From Streptomyces sp. NBC_01485 (GTDB taxonomy: Bacteria; Actinomycetota; Actinomycetes; Streptomycetales; Streptomycetaceae), in the NCBI RefSeq assembly GCF_036227125.1, contig NZ_CP109435.1, positions 4,712,001 to 4,776,000 on the forward strand: a stretch of DNA of 64,000 nucleotides, read 5' to 3'. The notes beneath the pieces were generated by a model. It saw nothing but the letters and a program-made list of their open reading frames with translations, was not told the origin of the DNA and ran no database searches. The position numbers and the translations under genes are program-made. This document shows positions 28,087 to 37,098 of the stretch, piece by piece (within the stretch, counting starts at the first letter, position 1; each line of letters starts with the position of its first letter).

Positions 28087-29304
28087 TCAGCGCTGGACGG
28101 CCGCTTGCCGAGCGGCAGGCGCGCCACCCGCGAGGACGGGGCTGAGGCCACCAGAGACGCCGTCGCGGCGCTCCAACGCGGCCGAGACGAAGGCGAGGAG
28201 CAGGGCGCCTACGGCGAGGGCGGCGCCGACCCAGTTCGGCGCGGTGTAGCCGAAGCCAGCGGCGATGACGAGTCCGCCGAGCCAGGCGGACAGCGCGTTG
28301 CCGAGGTTGAAAGCACCGATGTTCACCGCCGACGCCAGCGTCGGTGCACCGTGCGCCTGGTCCAGGACACGCTTCTGCAGGGGCGGGACAGTAGCGAAAC
28401 CCAGGGCGCCGATCAGGGCGATCGTGAGGGCCGCGAGGACCTTGTGGTGGGCGGTCAGCGGGAAGAGTGCCAGGACGACCGCCAGTGCGCCCAGAGAGGC
28501 GTACAGCATGGGCATCAGGGCTCGGTCGGCGTACTTGCCGCCGACGAGGTTACCGCCGACCATTCCGAGCCCGAGGAGGACCAGCAGCCAGGTGCCGGAG
28601 CCGTCGGCGAAGCCGGCCACGTGGGTCATCATCGGCGCGATGTAGGTGATGGCCGCGAAGACGCCGCCGAAGCCGAGGACGGTCATCGTCATGGCGAGCA
28701 GGACCTGGGCGTTCTTGAAGGCTGCCAGCTCATGCCGCAGGCGCACGCCCTCGGCCCGCGGCATCTCGGACACGAGCCTGGCGATACCGACCAGGCCGAC
28801 GACGCCGAGCGCGGCGACGAGGGCGAAGGTGACGTGCCAGCCCACGTTCTGCCCGACGAGAGTGCCCAGCGGGACGCCGACGACGTTGGCGACGGTGAGG
28901 CCGGTGAACATCGTCGCGATGGCCCCGGCCTTCTTGTCGGAGGCGACCAGGTCGGCCGCGACAACCGAGCCGATGCCGAAGAAGGCGCCATGGGCGAGGG
29001 AGGCGACCACACGGCCGATCAGCATCACGGCGAAGGTGGGGGCGACGGCGGAGAGCAGGTTACCGACGATGAACAGACCCATCAGCACCATCAGCATCCG
29101 CTTGCGGGGAACCCTGGTGCCCAGGACGGTCATCAGCGGGGCGCCGAACATGACGCCGAGCGCGCAGCCGGTCACCAGGAAGCCCGCCGTGGCGATGGAG
29201 ACCCCGAAGTCGCCCGCGACCTCGGGAAGCAGGCCCGTGATCACGAACTCGGTCGTTCCGATTCCGAAGGCCCCGATCGCGAGGGCCAGAAGCGCGAGAG
29301 GCAT
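28087..29304 (-). CDS. MFS efflux transporter (AraJ/Cmr-like)
   Basis: 405 residues with twelve predicted helices. Helix 1 reads MPLALLALAIGAFGIGTTEF, typical of the drug:H+ antiporter-1 group (AraJ, YdhP), and GRVVASLAHGAFFGIGSVVA is a characteristic helix-4 region. A Lys/Arg loop lies between helices 2 and 3 (GTRVPRKRMLM). It probably exports a small toxic compound. The divergent MarR gene 141 bp away is the likely regulator. Confidence 0.88.
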   Translation of the reverse strand: MPLALLALAIGAFGIGTTEFVITGLLPEVAGDFGVSIATAGFLVTGCALGVMFGAPLMTVLGTRVPRKRMLMVLMGLFIVGNLLSAVAPTFAVMLIGRVVASLAHGAFFGIGSVVAADLVASDKKAGAIATMFTGLTVANVVGVPLGTLVGQNVGWHVTFALVAALGVVGLVGIARLVSEMPRAEGVRLRHELAAFKNAQVLLAMTMTVLGFGGVFAAITYIAPMMTHVAGFADGSGTWLLVLLGLGMVGGNLVGGKYADRALMPMLYASLGALAVVLALFPLTAHHKVLAALTIALIGALGFATVPPLQKRVLDQAHGAPTLASAVNIGAFNLGNALSAWLGGLVIAAGFGYTAPNWVGAALAVGALLLAFVSAALERRDGVSGGLSPVLAGGAPAARQAAVQR

Positions 29305-29445
29305 GCAGGTTGAACCTTCCCAAAAGATTGCAGGTGCGCTTTTCGTGCGTTCACAATAGTTGCATACGCGGGCTACAGGCAGCCACGGACTATTTCGATG
29401 TTGCTTATCCTGGGTGTCAGCCGCTCCGGGACGGAGGAGAACCCC

Positions 29446-29919
29446 ATGACTGCGACGGACCCCGCGCTCACCGCCCTCGCCCAGGGCTGGTGCGCCCTCT
29501 CCCTGCTGCACGGGAGGATCGAGGCCCACATCGAACGCGCGTTGCAGGCCCGCCACGACCTGAGCGTGCGCGAGTACTCCCTGCTCGACGTGCTCAGCCG
29601 ACAACACGACGGCGACGGCGGGCATCTGCAGATGAAGCAGGTGGCCGACGCGGTCGTCCTCAGCCAGAGCGCCACTACCCGACTGGTGACCCGGCTCGAG
29701 GACCGCGGCCTGCTCGAGCGGTACCTGTGTCCCACCGACCGCCGCGGCATCTACACCAACGTCACAGAAGCCGGTCTGAAGCTGCTCGCCGAAGCCCGCC
29801 CCACCAACGACTCCGCCCTGCGCGAGGCCCTCGATGAAGCGGCCAGGAACCCGGAACTGGCCCCGCTGGTGCGGGTCATGGAGTCGCTGAAGGCATCCAC
29901 GGCCGCCTTGGGTGCATAG
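29446..29919 (+). CDS. MarR-family transcriptional regulator
   Basis: 157 residues. The winged helix is visible as LSVREYSLLDVLSR, LQMKQVADAVVLSQSATTRL, VTRLEDRGLLERYLCPTDRR and the wing GIYTNVTEAG. ATG 29446 has GGAGGAG about 7 nt upstream. Divergent arrangement with the MFS gene is the classic MarR/exporter unit, so it probably represses both and is released by a ligand. A GNAT gene follows closely (10 bp) and may be co-transcribed. Confidence 0.9.
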   Translation: MTATDPALTALAQGWCALSLLHGRIEAHIERALQARHDLSVREYSLLDVLSRQHDGDGGHLQMKQVADAVVLSQSATTRLVTRLEDRGLLERYLCPTDRRGIYTNVTEAGLKLLAEARPTNDSALREALDEAARNPELAPLVRVMESLKASTAALGA

Positions 29920-29929
29920 GGTCGCGGGC

Positions 29930-30382
29930 ATGGGAGATCTTGAAATACGCGTGGCCGTCGCCGAAGACATCCCCGCGATCGTCGGCATGCTCGCGGACGA
30001 CCCCCTGGGCGCACAGCGCGAGTCGCCGGACGACCTCAGCCCGTATCTGACAGCACTGGAACGGCTCACCGCCGACCCGAACCAACGCCTCGTCGTCGCC
30101 GTCCGCGAGGGACGCGTCGTCGGCACCCTCCAGCTGACGATCGTCCCGGGCCTGTCCCGCCGCGGCTCGACCAGGTCGATCATCGAAGGGGTACGGGTAC
30201 ACGCCGACGAACGCGGCAGCGGTCTGGGCACGCGGTTCATCGAGTGGGCGGTCGAGGAATCCCGGCGGGAGAACTGCCAGTTGGTGCAACTGACCTCCGA
30301 CAACACGCGCACCGACGCACACCGCTTCTACGAGCGTCTGGGCTTCGTGGCCTCACACGTCGGCTTCAAACTGCAGCTCTGA
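29930..30382 (+). CDS. GNAT-family acetyltransferase
   Basis: 150 residues, one GNAT domain: MGDLEIRVAVAEDIPAIVGM, VVAVREGRVVGTLQLTIVPG, the CoA loop EGVRVHADERGSGLGTRFI (RGSGLG), and DAHRFYERLGFVASHVGFKL. Substrate unknown. The start is 10 bp after the marR stop, so it probably shares that transcript. A palindrome centred on parS lies after the stop and could end transcription. Confidence 0.88.
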   Translation: MGDLEIRVAVAEDIPAIVGMLADDPLGAQRESPDDLSPYLTALERLTADPNQRLVVAVREGRVVGTLQLTIVPGLSRRGSTRSIIEGVRVHADERGSGLGTRFIEWAVEESRRENCQLVQLTSDNTRTDAHRFYERLGFVASHVGFKLQL

Positions 30383-30416
30383 AGACTCCACCTTCCAGGA
30401 GAGACGGTTCTCGGGA

Positions 30417-30454
30417 CGGAGGCGCTCTGTTTCACGTGAAACAGAGCGCCTCCG
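30417..30454. terminator. Bidirectional hairpin with parS at its centre
   Basis: A 38-bp perfect palindrome: 12-bp arms (30417-30428, 30443-30454) around parS 30429-30442. It sits between two convergent genes, where a bidirectional terminator is expected. Confidence 0.8.
30429..30442. other. parS site (perfect)
   Basis: GTTTCACGTGAAAC at the centre of the 38-bp palindrome between convergent genes. Confidence 0.93.
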
Positions 30455-30467
30455 CCTGTCGGCGTGG

Positions 30468-31853
30468 CTAGCCGATCCCCCGCCAGCCCTCCGGGCCGAC
30501 ACCACCGGGCACCGCCGCCCGCTCGTCGTACGGCTCGCGCGTGAACACGAACGACCCGAGGTCCAGGTGGTCCACGCTCCCGTCCGGCCGCCGTACGGCC
30601 CGCAGGAGCTCACCGGCGTAGTAGCCCTCCAGGCCAGTCCAGGTGCCGTCCCCGTTCGGCCTGAACCGGGAGCGCCGACCACTCCCGGAGAGCGGCCCCA
30701 AGGAGACGAGACCGTCGGCCGTCACGCGCAGGGCGAAGGAGCTGGTACCCCAGTACCACTGGCCCGCCAACTCCAGCAGGGAAGGGTCGGCTTCCCCTAG
30801 CGGACGCCATGGCTCAGGAATCCGCGGCTCGGCCTCGGCGACGATGCGTACGAGGTCGGCGGCCACCTGGGACGTCAGAAGGCCGGAGGTACAGTTGGCG
30901 AGCACCACTGCGGCGACGTCGTCCGCCAAGCCGATGGTCAGGGCCGCCAGAAAGCCGGGCACCGAGCCGGAGTGGCCCACAAGCAGCCGGCCGTCCCGGT
31001 GCTGGATCTGCAGTCCGAGTCCGTACGTGGCGCCGTCCGCCACTTCCGCCAGCTCGGCCGGCGCCGCGGGCGTCCACATCTCGCGCAGGGTTTCCGCGCT
31101 CAGCACCCGGTCGTCGCCCCGCGTCAGGAAGGCGGCGAAACGCGCGAGGTCTCCGGTCGTGGACCAGAGCTGGCCTGCCGGAGACATCCGTCCGAAGTCC
31201 TCGGCGGGCTCGGGCAGCAGCACGTCGGCCCAGGGGTGAACCGCCCAGCCGCCCGCAGCAGGCGCCTGCGGCTGGACACTCGTGCGGTCGAGGTCCAGAG
31301 GTTCGAGCACTTCACGCCGCAATACCTCTTCCCAGGGCGCCCCGCGGAGCTCTTCCACGAGAGCGCCCAGGAGGGTGTAGCCGGGGTTCGAGTAGTGGAA
31401 GCGGCGTCCGGCCGGGTGCGGGGCGGCCCGGTCGCCGAGGACGTCGGCGAGTTCGGGCCGCAGCGATCCCGGGGTCCGTTCCCACCACGGTCCGGGTGCC
31501 TCGGCCGGCAACCCTCCGGTGTGGGCGAGCAGTTCGGCCACCGTGACCTCCCCCGCACCGGTGCCCGGCAGGTGCTTCTCCAGCGGGTCCTGGAGGTCGA
31601 GCACCCCCTCGTCGCGCAGCCGCAGTACAAGGACGGAGGTGAAGGTCTTGGTGATCGAGCCGATCCGGTATTGCACGTTCTCGTCCGGCGCGTGCCCGTC
31701 GACCGAGGTCCGGGCCCCGTGCCACACGGCCCGCCCGTCCCGCACGACCGCGGCGACCAGCGACGGGGCGCGCCCTTCGCTCTGGGCCACGGCGATCCGG
31801 TGGAGCAGCGCACGCCGGGTGCCGGAGAGCAGCTCTTCCTGAGGTGTCGTCAT
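30468..31853 (-). CDS. Serine hydrolase, class C beta-lactamase/DD-peptidase fold
   Basis: 461 residues. Catalytic motifs: SxxK in YRIGSITKTFTSVLVLRL, YxN in RFHYSNPGYTLLGALVE, and the HxG variant of the KTG box in GRLLVGHSGSVPGFLA. An additional ~120-residue C-terminal beta domain follows (from about ELAGQWYWGTSSFALRVTAD). No signal peptide is visible, so it is probably cytoplasmic. It could be an esterase or D-aminopeptidase rather than a true lactamase. Confidence 0.87.
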   Translation of the reverse strand: MTTPQEELLSGTRRALLHRIAVAQSEGRAPSLVAAVVRDGRAVWHGARTSVDGHAPDENVQYRIGSITKTFTSVLVLRLRDEGVLDLQDPLEKHLPGTGAGEVTVAELLAHTGGLPAEAPGPWWERTPGSLRPELADVLGDRAAPHPAGRRFHYSNPGYTLLGALVEELRGAPWEEVLRREVLEPLDLDRTSVQPQAPAAGGWAVHPWADVLLPEPAEDFGRMSPAGQLWSTTGDLARFAAFLTRGDDRVLSAETLREMWTPAAPAELAEVADGATYGLGLQIQHRDGRLLVGHSGSVPGFLAALTIGLADDVAAVVLANCTSGLLTSQVAADLVRIVAEAEPRIPEPWRPLGEADPSLLELAGQWYWGTSSFALRVTADGLVSLGPLSGSGRRSRFRPNGDGTWTGLEGYYAGELLRAVRRPDGSVDHLDLGSFVFTREPYDERAAVPGGVGPEGWRGIG

Positions 31854-31910
31854 GGGCTCAGTCCACCTGCCCGCGCGGCCGACGTCGAGGTCATTTCACA
31901 CCAAGAGGGA

Positions 31911-33389
31911 TCAGGTCTGCGCCATGTCCACGAAGCGGGAGTAGTGGCCCTGGAAGGCCACGGTGATCGTGGCCGTCGGGCCGTTACGGTGCTTGCCCAC
32001 GATGATGTCCGCCTCGCCCGCGCGCGGGGACTCCTTCTCGTACGCGTCCTCGCGGTGCAGCAGGATCACCATGTCGGCGTCCTGCTCGATGGAGCCGGAC
32101 TCACGCAGGTCGGACACCATCGGCTTCTTGTCCGTGCGCTGCTCGGGACCACGGTTGAGCTGCGAGAGCGCGATCACCGGGACTTCCAGCTCCTTGGCCA
32201 GCAGCTTGAGGTTACGGGACATGTCCGAAACCTCCTGCTGACGGCTCTCGGAACGCTTGGAACCACCGGCCTGCATCAGCTGCAGATAGTCGATGATCAC
32301 GAGCTTGATGTCGTTGCGCTGCTTCAGTCGGCGGCACTTCGCGCGGATCTCCATCATCGACAGGTTCGGGGAGTCGTCGATGTACAGCGGCGCGGAGGAG
32401 ACTTCGGGCATCCGGCGCGCCAGGCGGGTCCAGTCCTCGTCCGTCATGGTGCCGGAGCGCATGTGGTGCAGGGCGACACGGGCCTCGGCGGACAGCAGAC
32501 GCATCGCGATCTCGTTGCGCCCCATTTCCAGGGAGAAGATGACGCTCGGCAGGTTGTGCTTGATCGACGCCGCGCGCGCGAAGTCCAGCGCGAGCGTGGA
32601 CTTGCCCATGGCGGGACGGGCCGCGATGACGATCATCTGGCCCGGGTGCAGGCCGTTGGTGAGCGAGTCGAGGTCCGTGAAGCCGGTGGGCACACCCGTC
32701 ATCTCGCCGCTGCGCGAGCCGATGGCCTCGATCTCGTCGAGGGCGCCCTCCATGATGTCGCCGAGCGGGAGGTAGTCCTCGCTGGTGCGCTGTTCGGTGA
32801 CCGCGTAGATCTCCGCCTGGGCGCGGTTGACGATCTCGTCGACGTCGTCGTCGGCCGCGTATCCCATCTGGGTGATGCGGGTGCCGGCCTCGACCAGGCG
32901 GCGCAGCACCGCGCGCTCGTGGACGATCTCCGCGTAGTACTCCGCGTTGGCGGCCGTCGGCACCGTCTGGACGAGGGTGTGCAGATAGGACGCGCCGCCG
33001 ACCTTGTTGATCTCGCCGCGTTTGGTGAGCTCTGCGGCGATCGTGATCGGGTCGGCCGGTTCGCCCTTGGCGTAGATGTCGAGGATCGCCTGGTAGATCG
33101 CCTCGTGCGCGGGCTTGTAGAAGTCGTGGCCCTTGAGGACCTCGACCACGTCAGCGATGGCGTCCTTGGACAGGAGCATGCCACCGAGGACGGACTGCTC
33201 AGCGTCGAGGTCCTGCGGCGGTACCCGCTCGAAGGCGGTGCCTCCGCCCTCCCACTCACCGCTGTCCCGGCCGCGATCGTGCTGTTCCTCGCGGCCGCGC
33301 CCGCCGTCGCCGCGCCGGCGGGAAGAGGGCAGACGATCACTGGGGCCGCTGTCGGCCCACGGGTCGTCCAAGGGCTCGGAAATGCTCAC
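31911..33389 (-). CDS. dnaB: Replicative DNA helicase DnaB
   Basis: 492 residues. After a ~55-residue charged lead come the DnaB N-terminal domain (PPQDLDAEQSVLGGMLLSKD) and the RecA-like helicase with Walker A ARPAMGKSTLALDF, Walker B KLVIIDYLQLMQ and VIALSQLNRGPEQR (motif with DNA-contact residues). No intein is present. DnaB unwinds the fork as a hexamer. Start GTG 33389. The upstream 458 bp contains DnaA-box-like sequences. Confidence 0.97.
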   Translation of the reverse strand: MSISEPLDDPWADSGPSDRLPSSRRRGDGGRGREEQHDRGRDSGEWEGGGTAFERVPPQDLDAEQSVLGGMLLSKDAIADVVEVLKGHDFYKPAHEAIYQAILDIYAKGEPADPITIAAELTKRGEINKVGGASYLHTLVQTVPTAANAEYYAEIVHERAVLRRLVEAGTRITQMGYAADDDVDEIVNRAQAEIYAVTEQRTSEDYLPLGDIMEGALDEIEAIGSRSGEMTGVPTGFTDLDSLTNGLHPGQMIVIAARPAMGKSTLALDFARAASIKHNLPSVIFSLEMGRNEIAMRLLSAEARVALHHMRSGTMTDEDWTRLARRMPEVSSAPLYIDDSPNLSMMEIRAKCRRLKQRNDIKLVIIDYLQLMQAGGSKRSESRQQEVSDMSRNLKLLAKELEVPVIALSQLNRGPEQRTDKKPMVSDLRESGSIEQDADMVILLHREDAYEKESPRAGEADIIVGKHRNGPTATITVAFQGHYSRFVDMAQT

Positions 33390-33847
33390 CGAGCGACCTC
33401 CTCCCGTCCGCCGAGCGGACCTCGCCGTGTCTCATTTCTACGGCACGGCACTGACAATTGAGAGGCCCAACTCCGGTTGTGATGCGTCGGTTTTTCAAGC
33501 GTCTTCTCGACCGACGAACGGAGCGGGCGCCGCACCACGGTAGGCCCGCAGGCACCGTCAGCCAATCTGGTTATCCACAGGCCATGTGGACGACCGCCCT
33601 TATGCTGTGGAGAACTCCGCAAAACCTGTGCACGACCCGGTGGACAGTGCTGTGAACAAGCCCTCGACTTTTCTTTCCAAGCGCCTCTGACCTGCGCTTT
33701 CCCCATCCACCGGCTGTGCAGAAGAAAAAGTTTCCCGGTCGGGCCAAGATCCCTTCGAACGGCGCGCGAGAGGACACGCAAAGCGACGGCACGTAAGGGT
33801 CGCTAGGCCATTGAATCTATTACCTGTGGACGATTAGATTGGTGGTC
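33390..33847. other. dnaB / MATE intergenic region with DnaA-box cluster
   Basis: 458 bp without a gene. Sequences within one mismatch of the DnaA box TT(G/A)TCCACA: 33571-33579 (perfect TTATCCACA), 33585-33593, 33606-33614, 33651-33659 and 33825-33833. The last overlaps the spacer of the MATE promoter. Confidence 0.6.
33811..33840 (+). promoter_or_regulatory. Promoter of the MATE gene (leaderless transcript predicted)
   Basis: TTGAAT (33811-33816) and TAGATT (33835-33840) separated by 18 bp match the principal sigma factor. The expected transcription start, about 7 nt after the -10, falls at ATG 33848. Confidence 0.65.
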
Positions 33848-35185
33848 ATGACACAGGCTCCCGCGCCCCCCAAGGCCACCCGGCGACAGCACGATCGAGA
33901 GATCGTCGCACTGGCCGTCCCGGCCTTCGGCGCACTCGTCGCCGAGCCGCTCTTCGTCATGGCCGACAGCGCGATCGTTGGCCATCTGGGCACCGCGCAA
34001 CTCGCCGGTCTCGGAGTCGCCTCCGCCCTCCTCATGACAGCCGTCAGCCTCTTCGTCTTCCTCGCCTACGCCACCACTGCCGCCGTCGCACGCCGTGTGG
34101 GCGCCGGTGACCTCCCGGCTGCCATCCGCCAGGGCATGGACGGCATCTGGCTGGCACTGCTGCTCGGTGCCGCCGTGATCGTGGCCGTCCTGCCCACCGC
34201 CCCGACACTCGTCGAACTCTTCGGCACCTCGGACACGGCCGCCGCGTACGCGACCACCTATCTGCGCATCTCGGCGCTCGGCATACCGGCCATGCTCGTC
34301 GTGCTGGCCGCGACCGGTGTCCTGCGCGGACTCCAGGACACGAGGACACCGCTCTACGTCGCCGTGGGAGGCTTCGTCGCCAACGCCGCACTGAACGTCG
34401 GACTGGTCTACGGCGCGGGCCTCGGCATCGCCGGCTCCGCCTGGGGAACCGTCGTCGCGCAATGGGGCATGGCCGGGGTCTACCTCGTAGTGGTCGTCCG
34501 GGGAGCCCGCCGCCACGGCGCGTCTCTGCGGCCCGACGCCGCCGGCATCAGGGCCTCCGCCCAGGCGGGGGTGCCCCTGCTGGTCCGCACGCTCTCGCTG
34601 CGCGCGATCCTGATGATCGCCACCGCCGTGGCAGCCCGACTCGGGGACGACGACATCGCGGCCCACCAGATCGCCCTGGGCCTGTGGAGCCTGCTCGCCT
34701 TCACCCTCGACGCCATCGCCATCGCCGGGCAGGCCATCATCGGGCGCCATCTCGGTGCCGACGACGCCCAGGGCGCCCGAGACGTCTGCCGCCGGATGGT
34801 CGAGTGGGGCAGCGCCGTGGGTGTCCTGCTCGGCCTGCTGGTCGTGAGCAGTCGGCCACTCTTCCTGCCGCTCTTCACCAGCGACCCGGCGGTGAAGGAT
34901 GCCGCGCTGCCTGCACTTCTCGTGGTGGCGCTCTCCCAGCCCATCTGCGGCATCGTCTTCGTGCTGGACGGCGTGCTGATGGGCGCGGGAGACGGTCCCT
35001 ATCTCGCCTGGGCGATGGTGCTCACCCTGGTCGTCTTCACTCCGGTGGCCCTGCTGGTGCCGGTCCTCGGCGGCGGCCTCGCCGCGGTGTGGGGAGCGAT
35101 GACACTGATGATGGCCGTCCGGATGCTCACCCTCTGGCTGCGTGCCCGTTCCGGCCGCTGGGTCATCACCGGCGCGACCCGCTGA
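33848..35185 (+). CDS. MATE-family multidrug/Na+ efflux protein
   Basis: 445 residues with twelve helices in two related bundles. ALAVPAFGALVAEPLFVMAD and SAIVGHLGTAQLAGLGVAS are MATE signatures; IAIAGQAIIGRHLGADD is the matching region of the second half. MATE proteins export cationic compounds using Na+ or H+. No Shine-Dalgarno precedes ATG 33848, and a promoter -10 ends 7 nt upstream, so translation is probably leaderless. It is divergent from dnaB. Confidence 0.9.
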   Translation: MTQAPAPPKATRRQHDREIVALAVPAFGALVAEPLFVMADSAIVGHLGTAQLAGLGVASALLMTAVSLFVFLAYATTAAVARRVGAGDLPAAIRQGMDGIWLALLLGAAVIVAVLPTAPTLVELFGTSDTAAAYATTYLRISALGIPAMLVVLAATGVLRGLQDTRTPLYVAVGGFVANAALNVGLVYGAGLGIAGSAWGTVVAQWGMAGVYLVVVVRGARRHGASLRPDAAGIRASAQAGVPLLVRTLSLRAILMIATAVAARLGDDDIAAHQIALGLWSLLAFTLDAIAIAGQAIIGRHLGADDAQGARDVCRRMVEWGSAVGVLLGLLVVSSRPLFLPLFTSDPAVKDAALPALLVVALSQPICGIVFVLDGVLMGAGDGPYLAWAMVLTLVVFTPVALLVPVLGGGLAAVWGAMTLMMAVRMLTLWLRARSGRWVITGATR

Positions 35186-35187
35186 CT

Positions 35188-35201
35188 GTTTCACGTGAAA
35201 C
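35188..35201. other. parS site (perfect)
   Basis: GTTTCACGTGAAAC, 2 bp after the MATE stop codon. Confidence 0.93.
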
Positions 35202-35240
35202 ATGTCGATCGCGGGAAACCGATGGCCGCGTGAAACCGAC

Positions 35241-35254
35241 GTTTCACGTGAAAC
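35241..35254. other. parS site (perfect)
   Basis: GTTTCACGTGAAAC, 53 bp from the previous site, between the convergent MATE and rplI genes. Confidence 0.93.
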
Positions 35255-35263
35255 AAGCGAACA

Positions 35264-35296
35264 GAAGGGGCCGCACCCAGTGGGTGCGGCCCCTTC
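35264..35296. terminator. Terminator between rplI and the MATE gene
   Basis: A perfect 15-bp stem (35264-35278 with 35282-35296, GAAGGGGCCGCACCC) with a tight loop, between convergent genes; probably bidirectional. Confidence 0.9.
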
Positions 35297-35322
35297 TCAG
35301 CTCTTCAAGCCGAGCGCAGCGA

Positions 35323-35769
35323 TCAGGCCGCGACGACCTCGATGTTGACCTTGGCGGCAACCTCGGGGTGCAGACGCACGGACGTCTCGTGGGCGCCCAG
35401 GGTCTTGATCGGCGAGCCGAGCTCGATGCGGCGCTTGTCGACCTCGGGGCCACCGGAAGCCTTGATCGCCGAGGCGATGTCGGCCGGGGTGACGGAGCCG
35501 AAGAGACGACCGGCGTCGCCGGAGCGGACGGCCAGGCGAACCTTGACACCCTCGAGCCGGGCCTTCACAGCGTTGGCCTGCTCGATGGTCTGGATCTCGT
35601 GGATCTTGCGAGCACGACGGATCTGCTCGACGTCCTTCTCGCCACCCTTGGTCCAACGGATCGCGAAGTTCCGCGGGATCAGGTAGTTGCGAGCGTAGCC
35701 GTCCTTGACGTCGACGACGTCGCCCGCGGCGCCGAGGCCAGAGACCTCGTGGGTGAGGATGATCTTCAT
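35323..35769 (-). CDS. rplI: 50S ribosomal protein L9
   Basis: 148 residues, normal length. MKIILTHEVSGLGAAGDVVDV and KDGYARNYLIPRNFAI are the L9 signature; the two-domain protein is linked by a long helix (QIRRARKIHEIQTIEQANAV). L9 binds 23S rRNA at the L1-stalk base. It is last gene of rpsF-ssb-rpsR-rplI; the rpsR stop is 18 bp upstream. Confidence 0.97.
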   Translation of the reverse strand: MKIILTHEVSGLGAAGDVVDVKDGYARNYLIPRNFAIRWTKGGEKDVEQIRRARKIHEIQTIEQANAVKARLEGVKVRLAVRSGDAGRLFGSVTPADIASAIKASGGPEVDKRRIELGSPIKTLGAHETSVRLHPEVAAKVNIEVVAA

Positions 35770-35787
35770 CTGTCGGTCACCCTTCCC

Positions 35788-36024
35788 TTATCGCGCTTGC
35801 GCGGTGTAGGGCAGCAGCGCCATCTCACGGCTGTTCTTGACGGCCGTGGCGACGTCACGCTGGTGCTGCGTGCAGTTGCCGGTCACGCGACGGGCACGGA
35901 TCTTGCCGCGGTCGGAAATGAACTTCCGCAGCATGTTCGTGTCCTTGTAGTCAACGTACGTGACCTTGTCCTTGCAGAAAGCGCAGACCTTCTTCTTAGG
36001 CTTGCGCACAGGCGGCTTCGCCAT
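35788..36024 (-). CDS. rpsR: 30S ribosomal protein S18
   Basis: 78 residues. KKKVCAFCKDKVTYVDYKD holds a CxxC pair, completed by CTQHQ: the zinc-binding (C+) paralogue. Streptomycetes often also have a zinc-independent copy elsewhere, controlled by Zur. S18 sits next to S6 on the platform of the 30S subunit. Between ssb and rpsR is a G+C-rich hairpin (36080-36099). Confidence 0.97.
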   Translation of the reverse strand: MAKPPVRKPKKKVCAFCKDKVTYVDYKDTNMLRKFISDRGKIRARRVTGNCTQHQRDVATAVKNSREMALLPYTAQAR

Positions 36025-36079
36025 GGTGTTTCTCCTGTGTGATCAAGAAGTTGGGATACGACCCGCCTTCGGCCCGATC

Positions 36080-36099
36080 GGGCCCGGACATCCGGGCCC
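36080..36099 (-). other. Intercistronic hairpin between ssb and rpsR
   Basis: A perfect 8-bp stem GGGCCCGG/CCGGGCCC with an acat loop, 7 bp after the ssb stop. It may stabilise or attenuate the ribosomal-protein mRNA. Confidence 0.55.
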
Positions 36100-36105
36100 G
36101 AAGGC

Positions 36106-36729
36106 CTAGAAGGGGGGCTCGTCCGAGTAGCCGCCGCCGGCGCTGCCGCCGGAGTTTCCACCCCAGCCACCGCCACCGCCACCGCCACCGCCTTGGCTGC
36201 CACCGCTGGCACCCGGGTTGCCACCGGCGGGAGCGCCGGTAGCCCACGGGTCTTCGGCGGGAGCGCCGCCGCCCTGCTGGCCGCCGCCGGAGTTTCCACC
36301 CCAGCCGCCGCCACCCTGGCCGCCACCGCCGCCGTAACCACCCTGGCCGCCCTGGCCACCGCGGCCGGCGGCCTTGGTGACCTTGGCCGTGGCGCTGCGC
36401 AGGCTGGCGCCGACTTCCTCGACGTCCAGCTCGTAGACCGTGCGCTTGACGCCCTCACGGTCCTCGTAGGACCGCTGCTTCAGCCGGCCCTGCACGATGA
36501 CGCGCATGCCTCGCTGGAGCGACTCCGCGACGTTCTCCGCCGCCTGACGCCAGACCGAGCAGGTCAGGAACAGGCTCTCGCCGTCCTTCCACTCGTTCGT
36601 CTGCCGGTCGAAGGTGCGGGGAGTGGACGCGACACGGAACTTCGCGACCGCCGCACCGGAGGGGGTGAAGCGCAGCTCGGGGTCGTCGACAAGATTGCCG
36701 ACGACCGTGATGACGGTCTCGCCTGCCAT
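36106..36729 (-). CDS. ssb: Single-stranded DNA-binding protein
   Basis: 207 residues. An OB fold occupies 1-110 (MAGETVITVVGNLVDDPELR; VQGRLKQRSYEDREG). A long Gly/Gln/Trp-rich linker follows (GGQGGYGGGGGQGGGGWGG) and the acidic tip ends DEPPF, which recruits replication and repair proteins. This is the essential, longer SSB of actinobacteria. It lies between rpsF and rpsR on the same transcript. Confidence 0.97.
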   Translation of the reverse strand: MAGETVITVVGNLVDDPELRFTPSGAAVAKFRVASTPRTFDRQTNEWKDGESLFLTCSVWRQAAENVAESLQRGMRVIVQGRLKQRSYEDREGVKRTVYELDVEEVGASLRSATAKVTKAAGRGGQGGQGGYGGGGGQGGGGWGGNSGGGQQGGGAPAEDPWATGAPAGGNPGASGGSQGGGGGGGGGWGGNSGGSAGGGYSDEPPF

Positions 36730-36807
36730 GGGGGAACCTCTCGGCGGGTTTGCTGCTGGCTGCTTGTGCTGCTACTCAGAATCCCGAGATCAGCTGAGCT
36801 CGCGAGC

Positions 36808-37098
36808 TCAGTGGGTCTCGGGACGGAGGACCTTGGTCCGGAGGACCGACTCGTTCAGGTTCATCTGGCGGTCGAGCTCCTTGACGACCGCAGGCTCTGC
36901 CTGCAGGTCGATGACCGAGTAGATGCCCTCGGGCTTCTTCTTGATCTCGTACGAGAGACGACGACGGCCCCAGGTGTCGACCTTCTCCACCTTTCCGTTG
37001 CCCTCACGGACGACGGAGAGGAAGTTCTCGATCAGCGGGGAGACAGCGCGCTCCTCGAGATCGGGGTCGAGGATGACCATCACTTCGTAGTGACGCAT
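36808..37098 (-). CDS. rpsF: 30S ribosomal protein S6
   Basis: 96 residues, normal S6 length: [39 protein letters not shown] and [21 protein letters not shown] 37098 is preceded by AAAGGAGG about 8 nt upstream. It is first gene of rpsF-ssb-rpsR-rplI, so the operon promoter is in 37100-37380. Confidence 0.97.

Noticed and set aside
33571..33659. Possible second replication origin
   Set aside because: Only about five loosely matched DnaA boxes and no AT-rich unwinding element; streptomycete oriC has many boxes between dnaA and dnaN, expected right of this window.
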